Shown piece by piece: positions 51,501 to 63,200 of a stretch of 64,000 nucleotides of DNA. Each line of letters opens with the position of its first letter. Position 1 is the stretch's first letter. The DNA is from Thamnaconus septentrionalis (Eukaryota > Chordata > Actinopteri > Tetraodontiformes > Monacanthidae): positions 3,882,501 to 3,946,500 of the forward strand of contig CM020520.1 of assembly GCA_009823395.1 (NCBI GenBank), read 5' to 3'. Both the position numbers and the translations under genes were made by a program. The notes beneath the pieces are model-generated. The model saw only the letters and a list, made by a program, of their open reading frames with translations, was not told where the DNA came from and did no database searches.

Positions 51501-54500
51501 TTCTGGGGCATTATCATTGATGTCCAGCACCGTGATGAGGGAGATACCTTTTCCAATCTGAGCCGGGTCCTCTGAAAGAGAAACAGACGTCGATGTCGTG
51601 GAAAAAAAAAAAATCTACGATACGAATTCAGAGTAGATTTACCCACCACATAAAATCTTAGGAAGTGAAAAGCAAGAAACTTTTCTCTCAGAGTGCAAAG
51701 AGAAAAGTTTCACCACATCCGGTCCAAATTGCCTGGGGATGTGAAATTCATGAAATCGGACTCTACTTGATCCTGTGACCGCCTGAATGGAAAATAACGC
51801 GCAGCTGATCAAACTGTGCGCAATGTGTGACATGTAGGGCACTTTGGCAAATTATTGATTTTTTACTCGTGTATCTTGTCAAACAAGTCGTGCCCTCCAC
51901 TCCTGCTCTTGTCGGGTTTGCGGTCGTCGTCGTCGTCGTCGTGGGCAACGCGCTGCAAGCTTCACGCCTCTGTTCGCCTGACACAAACTGATGGCTAAAT
52001 GGCCACGTCTGAGCAAGACGCTGATTTGGCTTGGCGTCGCCTCCGCGCCGGCCACAGATGACGCGCTGACATTCTGGCCGGCTGATTTGACGGCGACAAA
52101 AAGGACACGCGGCTCCTCGGGCCACAGACGTCACATCAGTGGCCCGGTCGGTTTGGGGCGGCGCTGACAAAATGTGAGTGTCTCCGGCTTGAACGCACAG
52201 CAGCCCAGAACTATTTCAGAGCCCATTTACTATAAATACTGGCAGAAAGGCGCAGTGCAGCTTGTTTTTTTCATTGTTTTTTTTTTTTTTTTTTTTTCTC
52301 AAATCAATTCACAAACTCAAAAGATTTTCTTTTCTGCCAGCAGCGCCACAATGTCGCTTGTGTGTTAGATGGCGGTCCCTCGTGCACGAAGAGCTCTTGC
52401 ACCATCTCATATGGCTATTATTATCATACACGTCTTTTCTCTTTGCCACTATGTAAGGCAAGAGCTCTCGCCAAGGAACCAACTGAGGACCAGGTATGTC
52501 GGCGGCTGGGTGAACAAAAAACGCACCTTTGAAGCAAAAAGTGGTAAAAGGATTTCGCAGCGTTTGTTCTGACGGCATGAAAGAATAGTTGTTTGCTGTT
52601 CCCCCCCCCGCGCCTTTGCACTGATGTGACGCAGCTGTCTTGAGATCTCAGCAAATTGTCCTCTGATGGCTGTTGTCCATTGTGTTTGCAAAGCGACACA
52701 GGGAAAGAGGGAATTGCAGGAGAAGACAAACAAACCAAAAAAAAAAAAAAGTCTCCTGAACCGTCGGCAGCTGAACAAAAGGCAGCCAACGCTTTTTCAC
52801 ATCCAATTTAAATACATCACCCCTGGGCGAGACGGCCGACCCTCCCTCGTCGTCTCATTCCCACAGTCGGGGGGACTCGTCGGGGTCAAACAACTGCACT
52901 GAATGTGATGTAAAATACTTTGACAGCCCCACAACTCCAGTATGCGTAATGTCCGTAGCGCAGGGCAAAGTGAAATTAAGACCAGAACAGGCGCTTCAGT
53001 GGCTTCAATATGCTCAAGTCTGTCTAGTTCATTCAAACAATGGCTCTCAGACTCACATGAAGGATTACAGGATTAAAGAGGATTATAATTTCTAACACAA
53101 TTGTTTTAAATTCCAGTAAAAAAAAACTGAACGTAATGCCCAGGTCTTTGACTGCTAGCTTTGTAACTTACGGATCTCAATGGCGAAGATGGTGAGGTTG
53201 TGGACCGAGTTGGCCTCTCGGTCCAGAGGCTTGGCTGTGCTGATGACGCCGCTGTGAGCGTCCACGTTAAAGAACCGCTCCAAGTCTGTGTTCCTGTCAA
53301 TGGAGTACCTGGAGTAACAGAGCAACACAAACACACACACACACACACACACGCACAGAAGGACCGTACCTTTTAAAAAAAAACCTCTTGAGGGCAGCGT
53401 TATTGATTTGACATTTTACTTGTGAGAAAATTACTATTACAGTTGTTTTTCTGCCCCCAAATCAATCTATGAAACAGACAGATTTTCAATTCATACCCCG
53501 AGAACTTTACTTGACCTTGTGTAAAGTAAACGTATTTATTTAAGCTCCAGTGGTATATCTTAGTTAAAAAAGAAAAAGGGTGTGTTAAAGTGGCTTTGAC
53601 ACCAGAAAACTCTTTATGTGTGAGACACGCAGCCCTTTTAAAAGAGGGGTTGTGCGGAGGGGACGGGACTAAAGTGGTGCTCGTCTCCCAGCGCACAAAC
53701 ACTGCTCACACCAATTCAATTCACCGCAATTTGTACTGCTGCGGAGAATTACAACTTAAATTAGCGTACTACCAAAGGGTATTATTGCAGCATAATTTGA
53801 CTCTTGTGGCTGCATTAGTTCCACAATATTTTTTAATTTCAACAGATGCGGTGAAAAATATTGCCCGCGCAGATAACAGTCGAGGGAGCCAAAAGAGGCA
53901 ATTTACAGCTACAAAGGCAGATTAATTTGATTTTTTTTCTGATTAAGACTGCTAACAATCCAAACAGACCACGCATGAATACCGTACAATATCCATTCAA
54001 TTAATGCAAATGCAGCGAGAGAGTGCTGAATCTCGACGCCCTTCTCTTGTTCAAGGATGGCATTTGGGTTGTGCAGATGTTGCACTCCGAAGCCCTGCCA
54101 CCATCTGGCATTGTCTTTGCCACCGCCACCTCGGGACCTTGACGGCATCTACTTCTCCTGCATGTGTGTGTGTGTGTGTGGGTGGGTGGCTGTTGAAAGG
54201 ATCGATCTGCTCATAAACAAATAATCATAGAGACTAGAAACTTTTCTGATTAAGGGTTTGATAAAGACCTCTTTCATAAGGCTGGTAATTTGCAGGAGAC
54301 TTTATTGTCACACTACACCGGCGCTGAGAAGAAGTGAAGTCCTTGAGGTGACAAACACAATAGCAAAACAAATACCCAAGTAATCAACGCATATTCAGAA
54401 TGAAAAAAGTCAGTTGACACCTTTAAAAAAATATCCACAACGATTACACGGCGTAACTCCAGGTACTGTACGTATTTAATGTAATTACGCCTTTGGTCAC

Positions 54501-57500
54501 AAAAAATTAGGACTTCTGACATGTAAGGGAGTTGTGTACCTGATGCCGTTGTTGGAGGTGTCTGGGTCGTGAGCAGAGACCCGGCCGATGGAGGTGCCCA
54601 CTCTGGCGTCCTCTGAAACCACCATCTCGTTGAGTGGCACGGAGAAGATGGGCGGCTCGTTCACATCTTTCACCGTCACCTTAATGGATGTTGTGTCACT
54701 GAACGGCCCCACGCTCAAAAAGTTGGAGTCAATGTTCCTGTTTGTGGCCTCGATTCTCAGTGAGAAGCTGCTCTTGGTTTCAAAGTCCAGAGGCTGGAAG
54801 AGACAGAAACGGAGGAGAAGGGAAGGTCGATTCATCAGAGACGATGGTGAGGTCTTGATGGATGGCAGGGTGTTTTCAGTCCGTAGATGCTAATGGATTG
54901 ATCTAATTCTGATCACTGTTTTCTATCTCTGCTTCTCCTGACCTCAGTACTGCTGGGATAGAGACCGGGTTACACCCTACAACCCGACCTGCTGCTTTGA
55001 TATTGCTGCAGCTGCTCTGTTCAAATTAAAAATAAAAAAAGAAATGCTGTTGGACACTAGCAATTTTTTTTTAAGTGGGTGACGATAATTTAAGTTTGCT
55101 TGGGTATTTGTTTGCACCAGACAATTACAAGATTAGCATGGCACTAATGAAGAAGAGTGTCAAATCAATGCTCTCCTGCAAAGTAGCATTGAAATTCATG
55201 ACTAAATGTCACCCTGGGGCTAACTAAGGCAGATCAATATGGCGCTAGTTTGAAATACAATGTCCCAGAGGATGTTGCATCTAAACTAAGAGCAGCAGCT
55301 ACATATGTACGCATGTGATGAATTTAGATTTATGTTATCAGTGTTAGTTTTGATTTGCAAACAACCCTGTAAGGAGCTGGCATGTTCTCCCTGCGTCTGC
55401 AGAGGTTCACTCCGGTTCTCCCGTCCTGAGGGACGTGTTGAGAGTGTGGGTGAATGTTTGTCGCTGTGTGGCTCTGCGATAAATTGGTGACTTGTTCCCA
55501 GTGCAGGACAAGTGGTGATGGAAAATAGATGGATTTTTTTTTTTTTTTTTTTTGAAACATTGAAACATGTACAGCATGTTCTACCCTTGAAATAACAAAC
55601 ATCCAGAGCGTCACAGACGCAGAACACCAGGATAAAAAAGGTGCAAATGCAAACAGGCGGTGAGCGTTAATAGACGTGCACGCCGCAGCATTGTGTGTAT
55701 CTACACATATATAACCTTCAGAAGAATGATGACTCCGTCCTGCGTATCTTCGTCTGTTGTTATGTTGAACATGCCAGGCCCGTCACTGTCCATGATCCTG
55801 TAGTCCATCTCCGCGTTGGAGCCAATATCAGCATCAGCCGCTTTGACCTTGGCCACCACCGACCGCACCGGCAGGGACTCCAGCACAGTGTACTGATAGC
55901 TCTCTGAAAAATGACGGACAGAAGGAGACTCTAGCAATGGATGTTCAGCACCAACTCACCTTCAAGCTATTCTGCCTTTTTATTTATGTATGTTTTGCTG
56001 CAGCCCTTCAGCTTTGATACGGCTATGTGGTTTTTCCAAAAAAAAAAAATCATGTTGCATAACAAAGACAGACAGCAACTCACAAACAACGATAAAGCTG
56101 CAAGATACTGAAACACCGGAAAGCAAAGGGAGGGAAAAAAAAGTGCAATATGCAATTAGGAAGGCGCAGACTAATTTGTTGTGGCGCTCCTGCAAGTGTT
56201 ACAAAGGGAAAATACATTTGGCGAAATACAAAACTGCCTAACAGGAGAAATGTTTTATCTGCTGCAGCAAAAAATAAAGAGGTGGGGGAAAAAAAAGACG
56301 AGTCAAGTGTGGCTCCCTTTGGTACCTTTTTACAGGATGAAATGTCCACTTGAAGATTCTATTACTCTCAAACTCTATTGTGTTCTTTGAGCTTTTGTGT
56401 GACCCTTTGGATTTAAAGTACTCTTACAGGAATAAAAAAAAAGGGAATCATATTCATAATCATCTCTCCAATCACCGTGGCAGAGCTCATTACCAGACCT
56501 TTCCACGTTCCTCGCAGTGTCTCCCTCAGCCACTGTCTAAATGCTAATCTGCCTGACATTGTTTGCCGCCATGTAATCTTTGTAATGGCTTTTTAATTTG
56601 GCGTGGAATAGCAGCTCCTTAAAGGACCAAAGAATTGCTTTCCCGCCTTCACTTTGCCCCCGCACCTCGCTCTGCCCTCCTCTCCTCCGCATCCTCCCCC
56701 ACCGGGCGTCCTCTCCTGCGGCTACCCTTGGCTCCCTTGCCTTGTTCCTCTGGAGTACTAGCTGTAGCTGGGTGACTTCCTGCAATGGTCTGATGCTCCA
56801 GTGCGCTCGATTGATTCTGACCCATGACCCTGGGAGTGAGACAGCAAGAGCCCAACCCCAAAAACCCCAGGAAAGTCTCTTTCTTCCCAGTGTGACAGCA
56901 CTGGGTTAAAACGCCACTGATGACTCATTGGGCGAACTGAACCTTCCTCTCCCCCAGGGGCCTGCAAATTGACTCTACCTTCATGGCAGTCCCCGTGGCG
57001 AGCTCGCCAGCCAGACAGTGGCCGAGATATCAGTGGTAAACCGTTTTGCCGGCGCTTCGGATTATCATGAGAAGCACTGCATGCCTTTGAATTTGAAAGC
57101 TTGGCGAGGAACCTATTAGCAGCCCATGAAATAGGCTGACAACAACAACAGGAAAAAAAAAAAAAAAAAAAGAAGCGGCGGCTGATTGATCTGGAAATCC
57201 AAGGGAAAAGTTTCCCCCAGCTCCAATGAAGAGCAAGCAGCAGGGTGCACACCTTGCAGGGATGTCGATGTTTTAAAGAGGGAAAGGAAAGTCCAAAAAG
57301 TCAAAGACAGGTGGCGGCATGGCCACAGGTGAGCTGTGATAATTATTAGTTGACAAAATAAAAACCCAGCTGCAGCTGTTGTATTTCAGGGAATAAAGGC
57401 AGAACACATAAATTGTGAATAATGCGTCGTTACTGGGCTACTGAGTGGTGCCGACGGTGCCTTCATCTGTAACGCGATGGTGACAGATTATGTCTGACGG

Positions 57501-58140
57501 CTCTGCAGACAGTGGCCAATGTTGTATGAAATTTAGCTTCCATTTTTTTTTTTTTTTTTCAAGGGCCTACACTGGAATTTAAGAGCATGTTGATGAAGGG
57601 TGACATTATGGACAGATAAGGTCAGCTATGCAGAAGTGGAATAGATTATGACGAAGAATGAAAAAAAAAAGAGTTCTATTTTCACACCAGACAGGGTGTG
57701 AAAAAAATGATTCAAAATATTTTTAGTTGGTATGGGATTGAGGTAGTGTAGTGACAGACTTTAGGTTGCCACGTTTCTGAAATGGACAACACAGAGTTTC
57801 CCTCATTTCAGTGAAACCAATTTCCTGAACCATAAAAAAACAAAACATAACAAAACAAAACAGCTACATGTGTCACATCACAGCTGTCAAACACTCAATG
57901 TGCTGAAGTGACTGTAGGTTAATTCGTACATATTTTGGGGGGGGACGAGAAAAATCAGGAGCGGACTCTTACTGTGAGTGAAACGGGGTGGGTTGTCATT
58001 GACATCTGTTAGTGTGACAGTGACAGAGGTGGTGCCGGAGAGGCCACCCATCTGGCCCACCATGTCTTTGGCCTGGATGACCAGGACATACTGGTCGCGC
58101 GTCTCCCGGTCCATGTTGGGAAGAGCTGTTCTGATCACGC
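34345..58140 (-). CDS. cdh7: Cadherin-7 (type II classical cadherin), 3' part: EC2 to C-terminus (8 exons visible)
   Basis: Join on the minus strand: 58140-57973, 55903-55716, 54793-54540, 53308-53172, 51571-51450, 43615-43498, 41198-40950, 34859-34345. Seen: 1751 coding bases in compatible phases, giving 582 complete residues plus the stop. They run from MDRETRDQY in EC2 through EC3-EC5, a transmembrane segment and a full cytoplasmic tail. Tail landmarks: [20 protein letters not shown] (p120-catenin-binding type), [36 protein letters not shown] and [19 protein letters not shown] (part of the beta-catenin-binding region). Known: this combination is typical of CDH7. The EC3 block [20 protein letters not shown] also matches the CDH7 pattern. 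The 5' exons (signal, propeptide, EC1, early EC2) are not in the window, so the gene is cut by the right edge. It is convergent with cdh19. Inferred role: a Ca2+-dependent homophilic adhesion receptor linked to catenins at the plasma membrane. Confidence 0.94.
36294..36351. repeat. GT microsatellite in a cdh7 intron
   Basis: Perfect (GT)n of about 58 bases; on the transcribed strand it reads CA. Confidence 0.97.
38015..38048. repeat. AAAGA-type pentanucleotide tract
   Basis: Repeated AAAGA units with one C interruption. Confidence 0.85.
38142..38181. repeat. CAAACA-type tandem repeat
   Basis: Repeated CAAACA units merging into CA. Confidence 0.9.
38902..38950. repeat. AT microsatellite in a cdh7 intron
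   Basis: (TA)n of about 49 bases with one G interruption. Confidence 0.95.
40131..40161. repeat. GT microsatellite in a cdh7 intron
   Basis: Perfect (TG)n of about 30 bases. Confidence 0.95.
40917..40940. repeat. CA microsatellite next to a cdh7 splice donor
   Basis: Plus-strand (CA)n, reading UG in cdh7 RNA, beginning 10 bases past the end of the transmembrane exon. Confidence 0.96.
40950..41198 (-). CDS. cdh7: cdh7 exon: end of EC5 and most of the transmembrane helix
   Basis: 249 bases, one codon shorter than the 252 of cdh19. It encodes [45 protein letters not shown] and the membrane segment [14 protein letters not shown]. The donor is G|GTAAGA, and a GT microsatellite begins about 10 bases after the exon end. 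Confidence 0.93.
42174..42200. repeat. ATT trinucleotide repeat
   Basis: Nine perfect units. Confidence 0.96.
43498..43615 (-). CDS. cdh7: cdh7 exon: EC5
   Basis: 118 bases (canonical), acceptor TCTCTCAG, donor AAAG|GTACTT. It encodes [20 protein letters not shown] and ends [10 protein letters not shown] with an N-F-T sequon. Confidence 0.92.
45495..45528. repeat. GT microsatellite in a cdh7 intron
   Basis: Perfect (GT)n of about 34 bases. Confidence 0.96.
46061..46099. repeat. TCTG tetranucleotide repeat
   Basis: TCTG units with two CGG interruptions. Confidence 0.93.
46799..46822. repeat. CCGCG pentanucleotide run
   Basis: Near-perfect GC-only tandem repeat; a shorter similar run lies at about 43788-43804. 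Confidence 0.93.
51450..51571 (-). CDS. cdh7: cdh7 exon: EC4-EC5 linker
   Basis: 122 bases (canonical), acceptor CTTTCAG, donor GTCAG|GTAAGC. It encodes [20 protein letters not shown], then [20 protein letters not shown]. Confidence 0.93.
51922..51942. repeat. GTC trinucleotide repeat
   Basis: Seven units in a cdh7 intron. Confidence 0.93.
52276..52297. repeat. Poly-T run
   Basis: Uninterrupted T run of about 22 bases, reading A on the transcribed strand of cdh7. Confidence 0.92.
53172..53308 (-). CDS. cdh7: cdh7 exon: EC4
   Basis: 137 bases (canonical). It encodes [37 protein letters not shown] and [11 protein letters not shown] repeat lies only 22 bases upstream of its 5' end on the transcribed strand. 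Skipping this exon would shift the frame. Confidence 0.93.
53331..53352. repeat. CA microsatellite beside a cdh7 splice acceptor
   Basis: Plus-strand (AC)n, reading UG in cdh7 RNA, lying 22-44 bases upstream of the 137-base exon. Confidence 0.95.
54540..54793 (-). CDS. cdh7: cdh7 exon: end of EC3 and start of EC4
   Basis: 254 bases (canonical), from acceptor CTTCCAG to donor ATCAG|GTACAC. It encodes [35 protein letters not shown], the linker DVNEPPIF and EC4 up to [10 protein letters not shown]. Confidence 0.93.
55379..55553 (+). mobile_element. Degenerate copy of a dispersed teleost repeat (LINE/SINE-tail type)
   Basis: The order of segments CATGTTCTCCCTGCGTCTGC, GGTTCACTCCGGTTCTCC, GTGTGGGTGAATGTTTGTC, CTCTGCGATAAATTGGTGAC and a final GGAAAATAGATGG followed by poly-T matches, from memory, a very common fish interspersed repeat. 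I cannot name the family with certainty. It is inactive and non-coding, inside a cdh7 intron. Confidence 0.55.
55716..55903 (-). CDS. cdh7: cdh7 exon: first part of EC3
   Basis: 188 bases (canonical). It encodes [20 protein letters not shown], the Ca2+/turn region [12 protein letters not shown] and [10 protein letters not shown]. The donor AAG|GTTATA is weak, but its position is fixed by exon length, by phase, and by the next exon starting at PLDFE. Confidence 0.92.
57153..57171. repeat. Poly-A run in a cdh7 intron
   Basis: A run of 19 bases. Confidence 0.92.
57973..58140 (-). CDS. cdh7: cdh7 exon: second part of EC2 (most 5' exon visible)
   Basis: 168 bases (canonical), read from acceptor CATCCCAG to donor CACA|GTAAGA. 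It encodes [38 protein letters not shown] and the EC2-EC3 linker DVNDNPPRF. It starts in the second codon position and so needs the missing 120-base EC2 exon upstream. Confidence 0.93.
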
Positions 58141-60177
58141 CTGGGATGAAGAAGAAGAACAGGAGGAAAAATTAATCTGACAGCACTAGAATAAATAATA
58201 AATAGGTTATATATAAGTATGTTGAGGAACGCATCATGCCCGTGCCTGAGCTTCTGTATACAACACTTGGCCTATACGAACACAAGACTGAAAACCGTGG
58301 AGATGTACGGGCTTTTCATTTTAGACTTTTTGCCATCTCATTTTTATCTCGACTGAGAAAAAAGATAATTCCAGGAAATAAAAAAACAGTACCCATAGAC
58401 ATTGAAATGCAAAGAAAAGGGTCCTAATCCTTCAAAAGCAATCACTGTTGCCTCCAAAGTTAATGACTTACCACACAATGTGTTTCATTCATTAAATGGC
58501 ACTTATTAAAAATTCCTACAGAACATGAGAGATTACTCATTACGAACCCTACAAAGCCGCAGTGCACTGTTCCTGAATAAATTAATCGTTTTTAGCTGCT
58601 CCATCACATTCACAGCCTGATGGAGCAGATCAGAGAGAAGCTCCGGCTTTGATTTGGCACCTGAAGAATAATAATAAAAAAATTAAAAATAAACTCATAA
58701 TCCTTTACATTTAACGGAAATACATGGAACGGACGCCCAACTCTCAGTAGGAAAGAAATCTGCTGCTTTTTTCTTTTGCACTATATTCAGCTAAAAAAAA
58801 ATAAATAAAAAGTCAGCTGTGCCCCAGTTTGAGGCAGTAGATGTACATCTCTTCCTGTTTCCCACTAGCACAAATCCAAGCACTGCCTTTTATACACACA
58901 AACAGGAACTATAATTACAATCAATCCAAGAACAAAGCAAGAAAGACAAACAGTTGAGAAAAAGTGGGTCGGAGGACTTTAGAAAATGAAGCTGCCATTT
59001 GACCATTAAGCCGTCTCCTTTTAAAAATAAACAATGCTATTAAGTGTTTAATTTCTCTCTTTCTCGCTGCCATCTTTTATTAATGTCATCACCACCCCTG
59101 CGGCTATAAACTCTTAGCGGCTGCTCCTGCTTAATGCCTGGGCTACCTAAGTTATTGTAGCGCTTCACCTCATTTCTCCAACAGTCCGTGCCAGCGTGCT
59201 CATGGCGAGACGACGGCAGCGGGTCAATAAAATGATAATCTCTCCACCCGTGCTGGAATAAACGCGCTATTTTTGTCCCGCAACTAAAATAATGAAGCCC
59301 AGAGGAAACCGCCTCACTGTACCTGAGATGCCCCCCTTCCCCCTCACCCCAACAACAACCATGTCAAGGCACGTCATCTGTTTCTTCAATGCTTTAATGC
59401 GAGGGATTCACTGACTATACACCACGGACATTCACCCATCTGCTCCATTTATCCCGCTGGATCCAGCCCCCGTTCGGCTCATTCATCACTCCTTCAGCCG
59501 GCTACTCCACGGTGTATATAACCTTCCAGCCAATTACACAGCATCGGCATTGCTCTGGCGCTGGCCTCAGTGACACCTGTGACCCCTCTACCCCCCTCCC
59601 CTTTGCTCCCCTGCATCATAAAGGGTTACGTTGGGCCTTCCATCCCAGCGCCGGCTCCCTTATTACCAACTACGAAACAAACAAAAACCAAACTTGGCTT
59701 TTTCTCGGCTCCGCACGGCCATCGGGAACAACGTGTGCATGTCTAGACTTGAAAGGAAGCCTCCTTTAAAAACTCAGGAGAAGTAACGGCTGCAGAGGAA
59801 GCTAAGTAATAGTGGTGCCGTAAATAATAATTCAAAAAAAAAAAAAGACTAGACTGTGCGGTGGATGCCTCCAGAGAGACAAAGTAAACTGCAAAAACAT
59901 TTTCAGATTGTGTAGCCGGCAGTGGGAGAGTGAAGGCTCTCACTAACCAATCGTTTATTGGTTTTAGTCATTGTTTGCCTCAGTATTGTGTCAGTCTCAC
60001 CGGTCCCAGGAAGAATTACAATGGCAAAAGTCATGAATACTGCAGAAAAAAACAGGAAATTCCAATGGAATTTTAAAGTCATAATTTGTAAATTTGCATC
60101 TCTTGCTGTGAGTTTTCACCAATGTGTCTGATACCATATGCGTTTCACTAATAGATTAACAATACAGTGAAGCCCCC

Positions 60178-60208
<31 letters not shown>

Positions 60209-63200
60209 TTATAAATGATTCACCCCATTCATAATGTGATTTTAACCAATGTGATTTGATTCTTACACGTTTTCAGCTGTGCCTCTGGTTTTCTGCGCAC
60301 ACAAACTAGTAATAATGCGATCAGGCACCTCGAAGACACAAGAGGGAAGCAAAAGTTAAAATGAAATAATGGCAGGCTTTTCGCTAGGAAGCACAGAACA
60401 CAAATTCAGTCGTCAGCTGTATCCGATGCAGTGGCATCGTTTGTATCAGACCACTGATTCAAACTTTTGAATCACTAATTTTCAAGAATATATTGATGAA
60501 GAGCTTGTTTTCCCACCATTCATGCTTACTGTCTTCAAGCAGTGATGCAGAATAAATGATTTTGAACCTGAACAGTCAAAGCCGCCTCTGTGCATGTTCA
60601 CCGCTGAGTCAATATCTGTAGAGTAAAAAAACATGCATGTGGAAAAACCTGTAGTTCTTCTTCTTAAAAAAAAAAATACTCATCAGCTGGTTTAATCTAT
60701 AGGTGGTAGAATACCGGGTCTCAGATGAGCAGGTGAGGCACTCATCGAATATCCGCTTGCTAGGTTGGAGATAAAGAGTATAGGCTGTGGTTAATGATGC
60801 AGGAAATACCGATTCCATCCTGGACGAAATAGAAAAACTAAAAAAGAGCCTCCTCCTGCCTGGCCGCAAGCACATGCAGACAATGTCTGACTGAGCTGCA
60901 CTGCTAATCCACCGAGCAATGTGGCAGGACTGTTGTTTGTCTGCTGGGTACCAACGTCACCCCTTTCCTCCCCCTCTCCCTCCCTCCGTTCCCCGCCCTC
61001 CATTCATCGCTCTCTATCGCTGTCCCCCCGTGTGGCGCTGGTGTCATTCCTGGGGAGAAGCGATGATTAAAATCCTTCTGTCGCCATCGCAGCACGGCCC
61101 CGCATTACGCCGTGACTCTGTGCCTCCGGTGCGAGCCAGACGCGTCGTAGCCGCGCATTCATCTAGCTGTCTCCCAAGCACTGGCGGCAGACGGGTGGGC
61201 CGCGCTCTTCCCGCTAAAGCCGAGATACTTGACATTTGTCTCAGGGAAGAGGAAATAAAAAAGAGCAGACTTTGCCCCGGAACCCTCTGGCTTTTTTTTT
61301 TGTTGCTTTTTTTCCTCCCCTTGTGCTGCTACTGGGGAGGTTCTGATGAAGGTGGCGGACACTTAAACATGAAGGGTGCAGTATGTGATTTGCTCCAGCC
61401 TCAGGCGGTCCACTTACACACGACAGATCCCCAACACAAAAAGAAAACGGGCCGTACAAACAAGGGATTAAACCTTCCACTCGGGTAGTTTATTACACGG
61501 TGACATTTAAGCAGCATAGTCTAATCACAGGTGGCTGTGTCTACCCAGGGATGCTCGAGAAAGAGGGCGACATAAAACCACCTGTAATACAAAAAGAGCC
61601 CAATGTGATTCAAGTCTATCCTGACATCAAACATGGTATGGAGCAACTATTCATTTTTCATGCCAGGCAAAAGGGGGAGAGTGCGTGGCCACATTCAGGT
61701 TGCACGAGTGCTTTTGATCAGGACGGAAAAATTGTACCCTCACCTCTCTCACCTCTCCCTCCATCCACACTCTCAATATTACAGGAGGCAGCCAGATTTA
61801 TATCTAGCCTTCAGCTGTAATGTTCTCAATTTGGCGCATACGCCAAAAAAAAAAAGACAGGGCGGGCTGGTGGCGGCAGCGCTACAAAGTGGGTAAACAA
61901 GAAGGAAAAAAAAAGGAAACGCAAGGTGTGAACATCCACATTTGACCTCTGTGTGAGACAATCCAAACAAGGCCTGCTTGTTTTTTCAAAACAATATTTC
62001 TATAAAGGTAAAGACGATTAACCTTTCAATTACATTGTAGAGCTTTGAAAGCTAAGTCTTGTCTTAAACCCCCTTCCAGTGCAATCAATCCCCTCATTTA
62101 GCCAACTGCTATTTTTCCCCCTAAACTAAAATCTACTGCTATTATAGCAGCCATTGGGTTCCGTGAGCATGCCCGCTCGGTGCCGCTAATGCGCGCTAGG
62201 TAATTGTCTCTGGGGGCCTCGCCATATCGCCAAGGTGTTGTGCGAACCCTGGCGGCAGCTGTTTTAATCTCCCCGAGCGCGCCGTCAATTAGAACGCAGC
62301 CATTTAACAACATCATAATTTCGCCGTCACCTTCAAACTAAATCGTGCTCCATCAATCAATAGTCGTTGCGAATGCTGTCTTTTGCACGAGCACATTACG
62401 ACACAGCGCCCTCTGTATTTCTGCCAGCTGTGCGCATTACTTGAGCGTTATTGGAGCTATTCAAGATTAAGCACTTTTCCCCAAGGGCACCTTGTCAATT
62501 CAATTTGGGATTAAGAACCAGGGTAAAAACGACTTGTTAGATGCAAGAAAGCCGGAATGCTACCCCACCTAACACCGGGTCACACGCATCCTCCCCCGAC
62601 TATTAGCCCTCTGCCACTTAATCGCTGTTGCAGCATTGCAGTTTGGAGCTCAGAGTGTCTCCCAGCCCAGGCACTTTGTCAAAGTCACCCTCCGCAATGG
62701 CCTAGTCTTGTGCTGCAAATGGGACTAATTAGTGACTCGCAAAGACAGAACGCGCAGCGCTCATCCCCACAGCACTCCATCCTGCGCCTGCTGTCTGGGG
62801 ACACGTCTCCCAGCCTCAGGAGTGCACCAGGCAATACACACGGTATCGACGATGTGTTCAAAACTAACAGTTTACACAGACAGCGTCGCCGCTCCCGTAT
62901 GGCAAAAGCACAATGTGGACAGAATTGAATACATCTTCCAATGACTTATTTTCTACAGCCTAGCTTGCTGTTATTTATTTATTTTGTGTTTTTCACAGAC
63001 AGATACCTCTGAATTTTCTTTCAAGACAAAGTCAGATGACATTATTTTTTACCTGACCACACAACCAGAAGTGTTGAAATGCGACTACTACTATGAGTAC
63101 AAACCATAACGCTTTGCAAATCAGAAATTCCAGGTATGTTTTAGCCAAAATGTGAACGTGTGAATAGTATTTCTTTCATTTCTTCTACTTTTTCTTTTTT

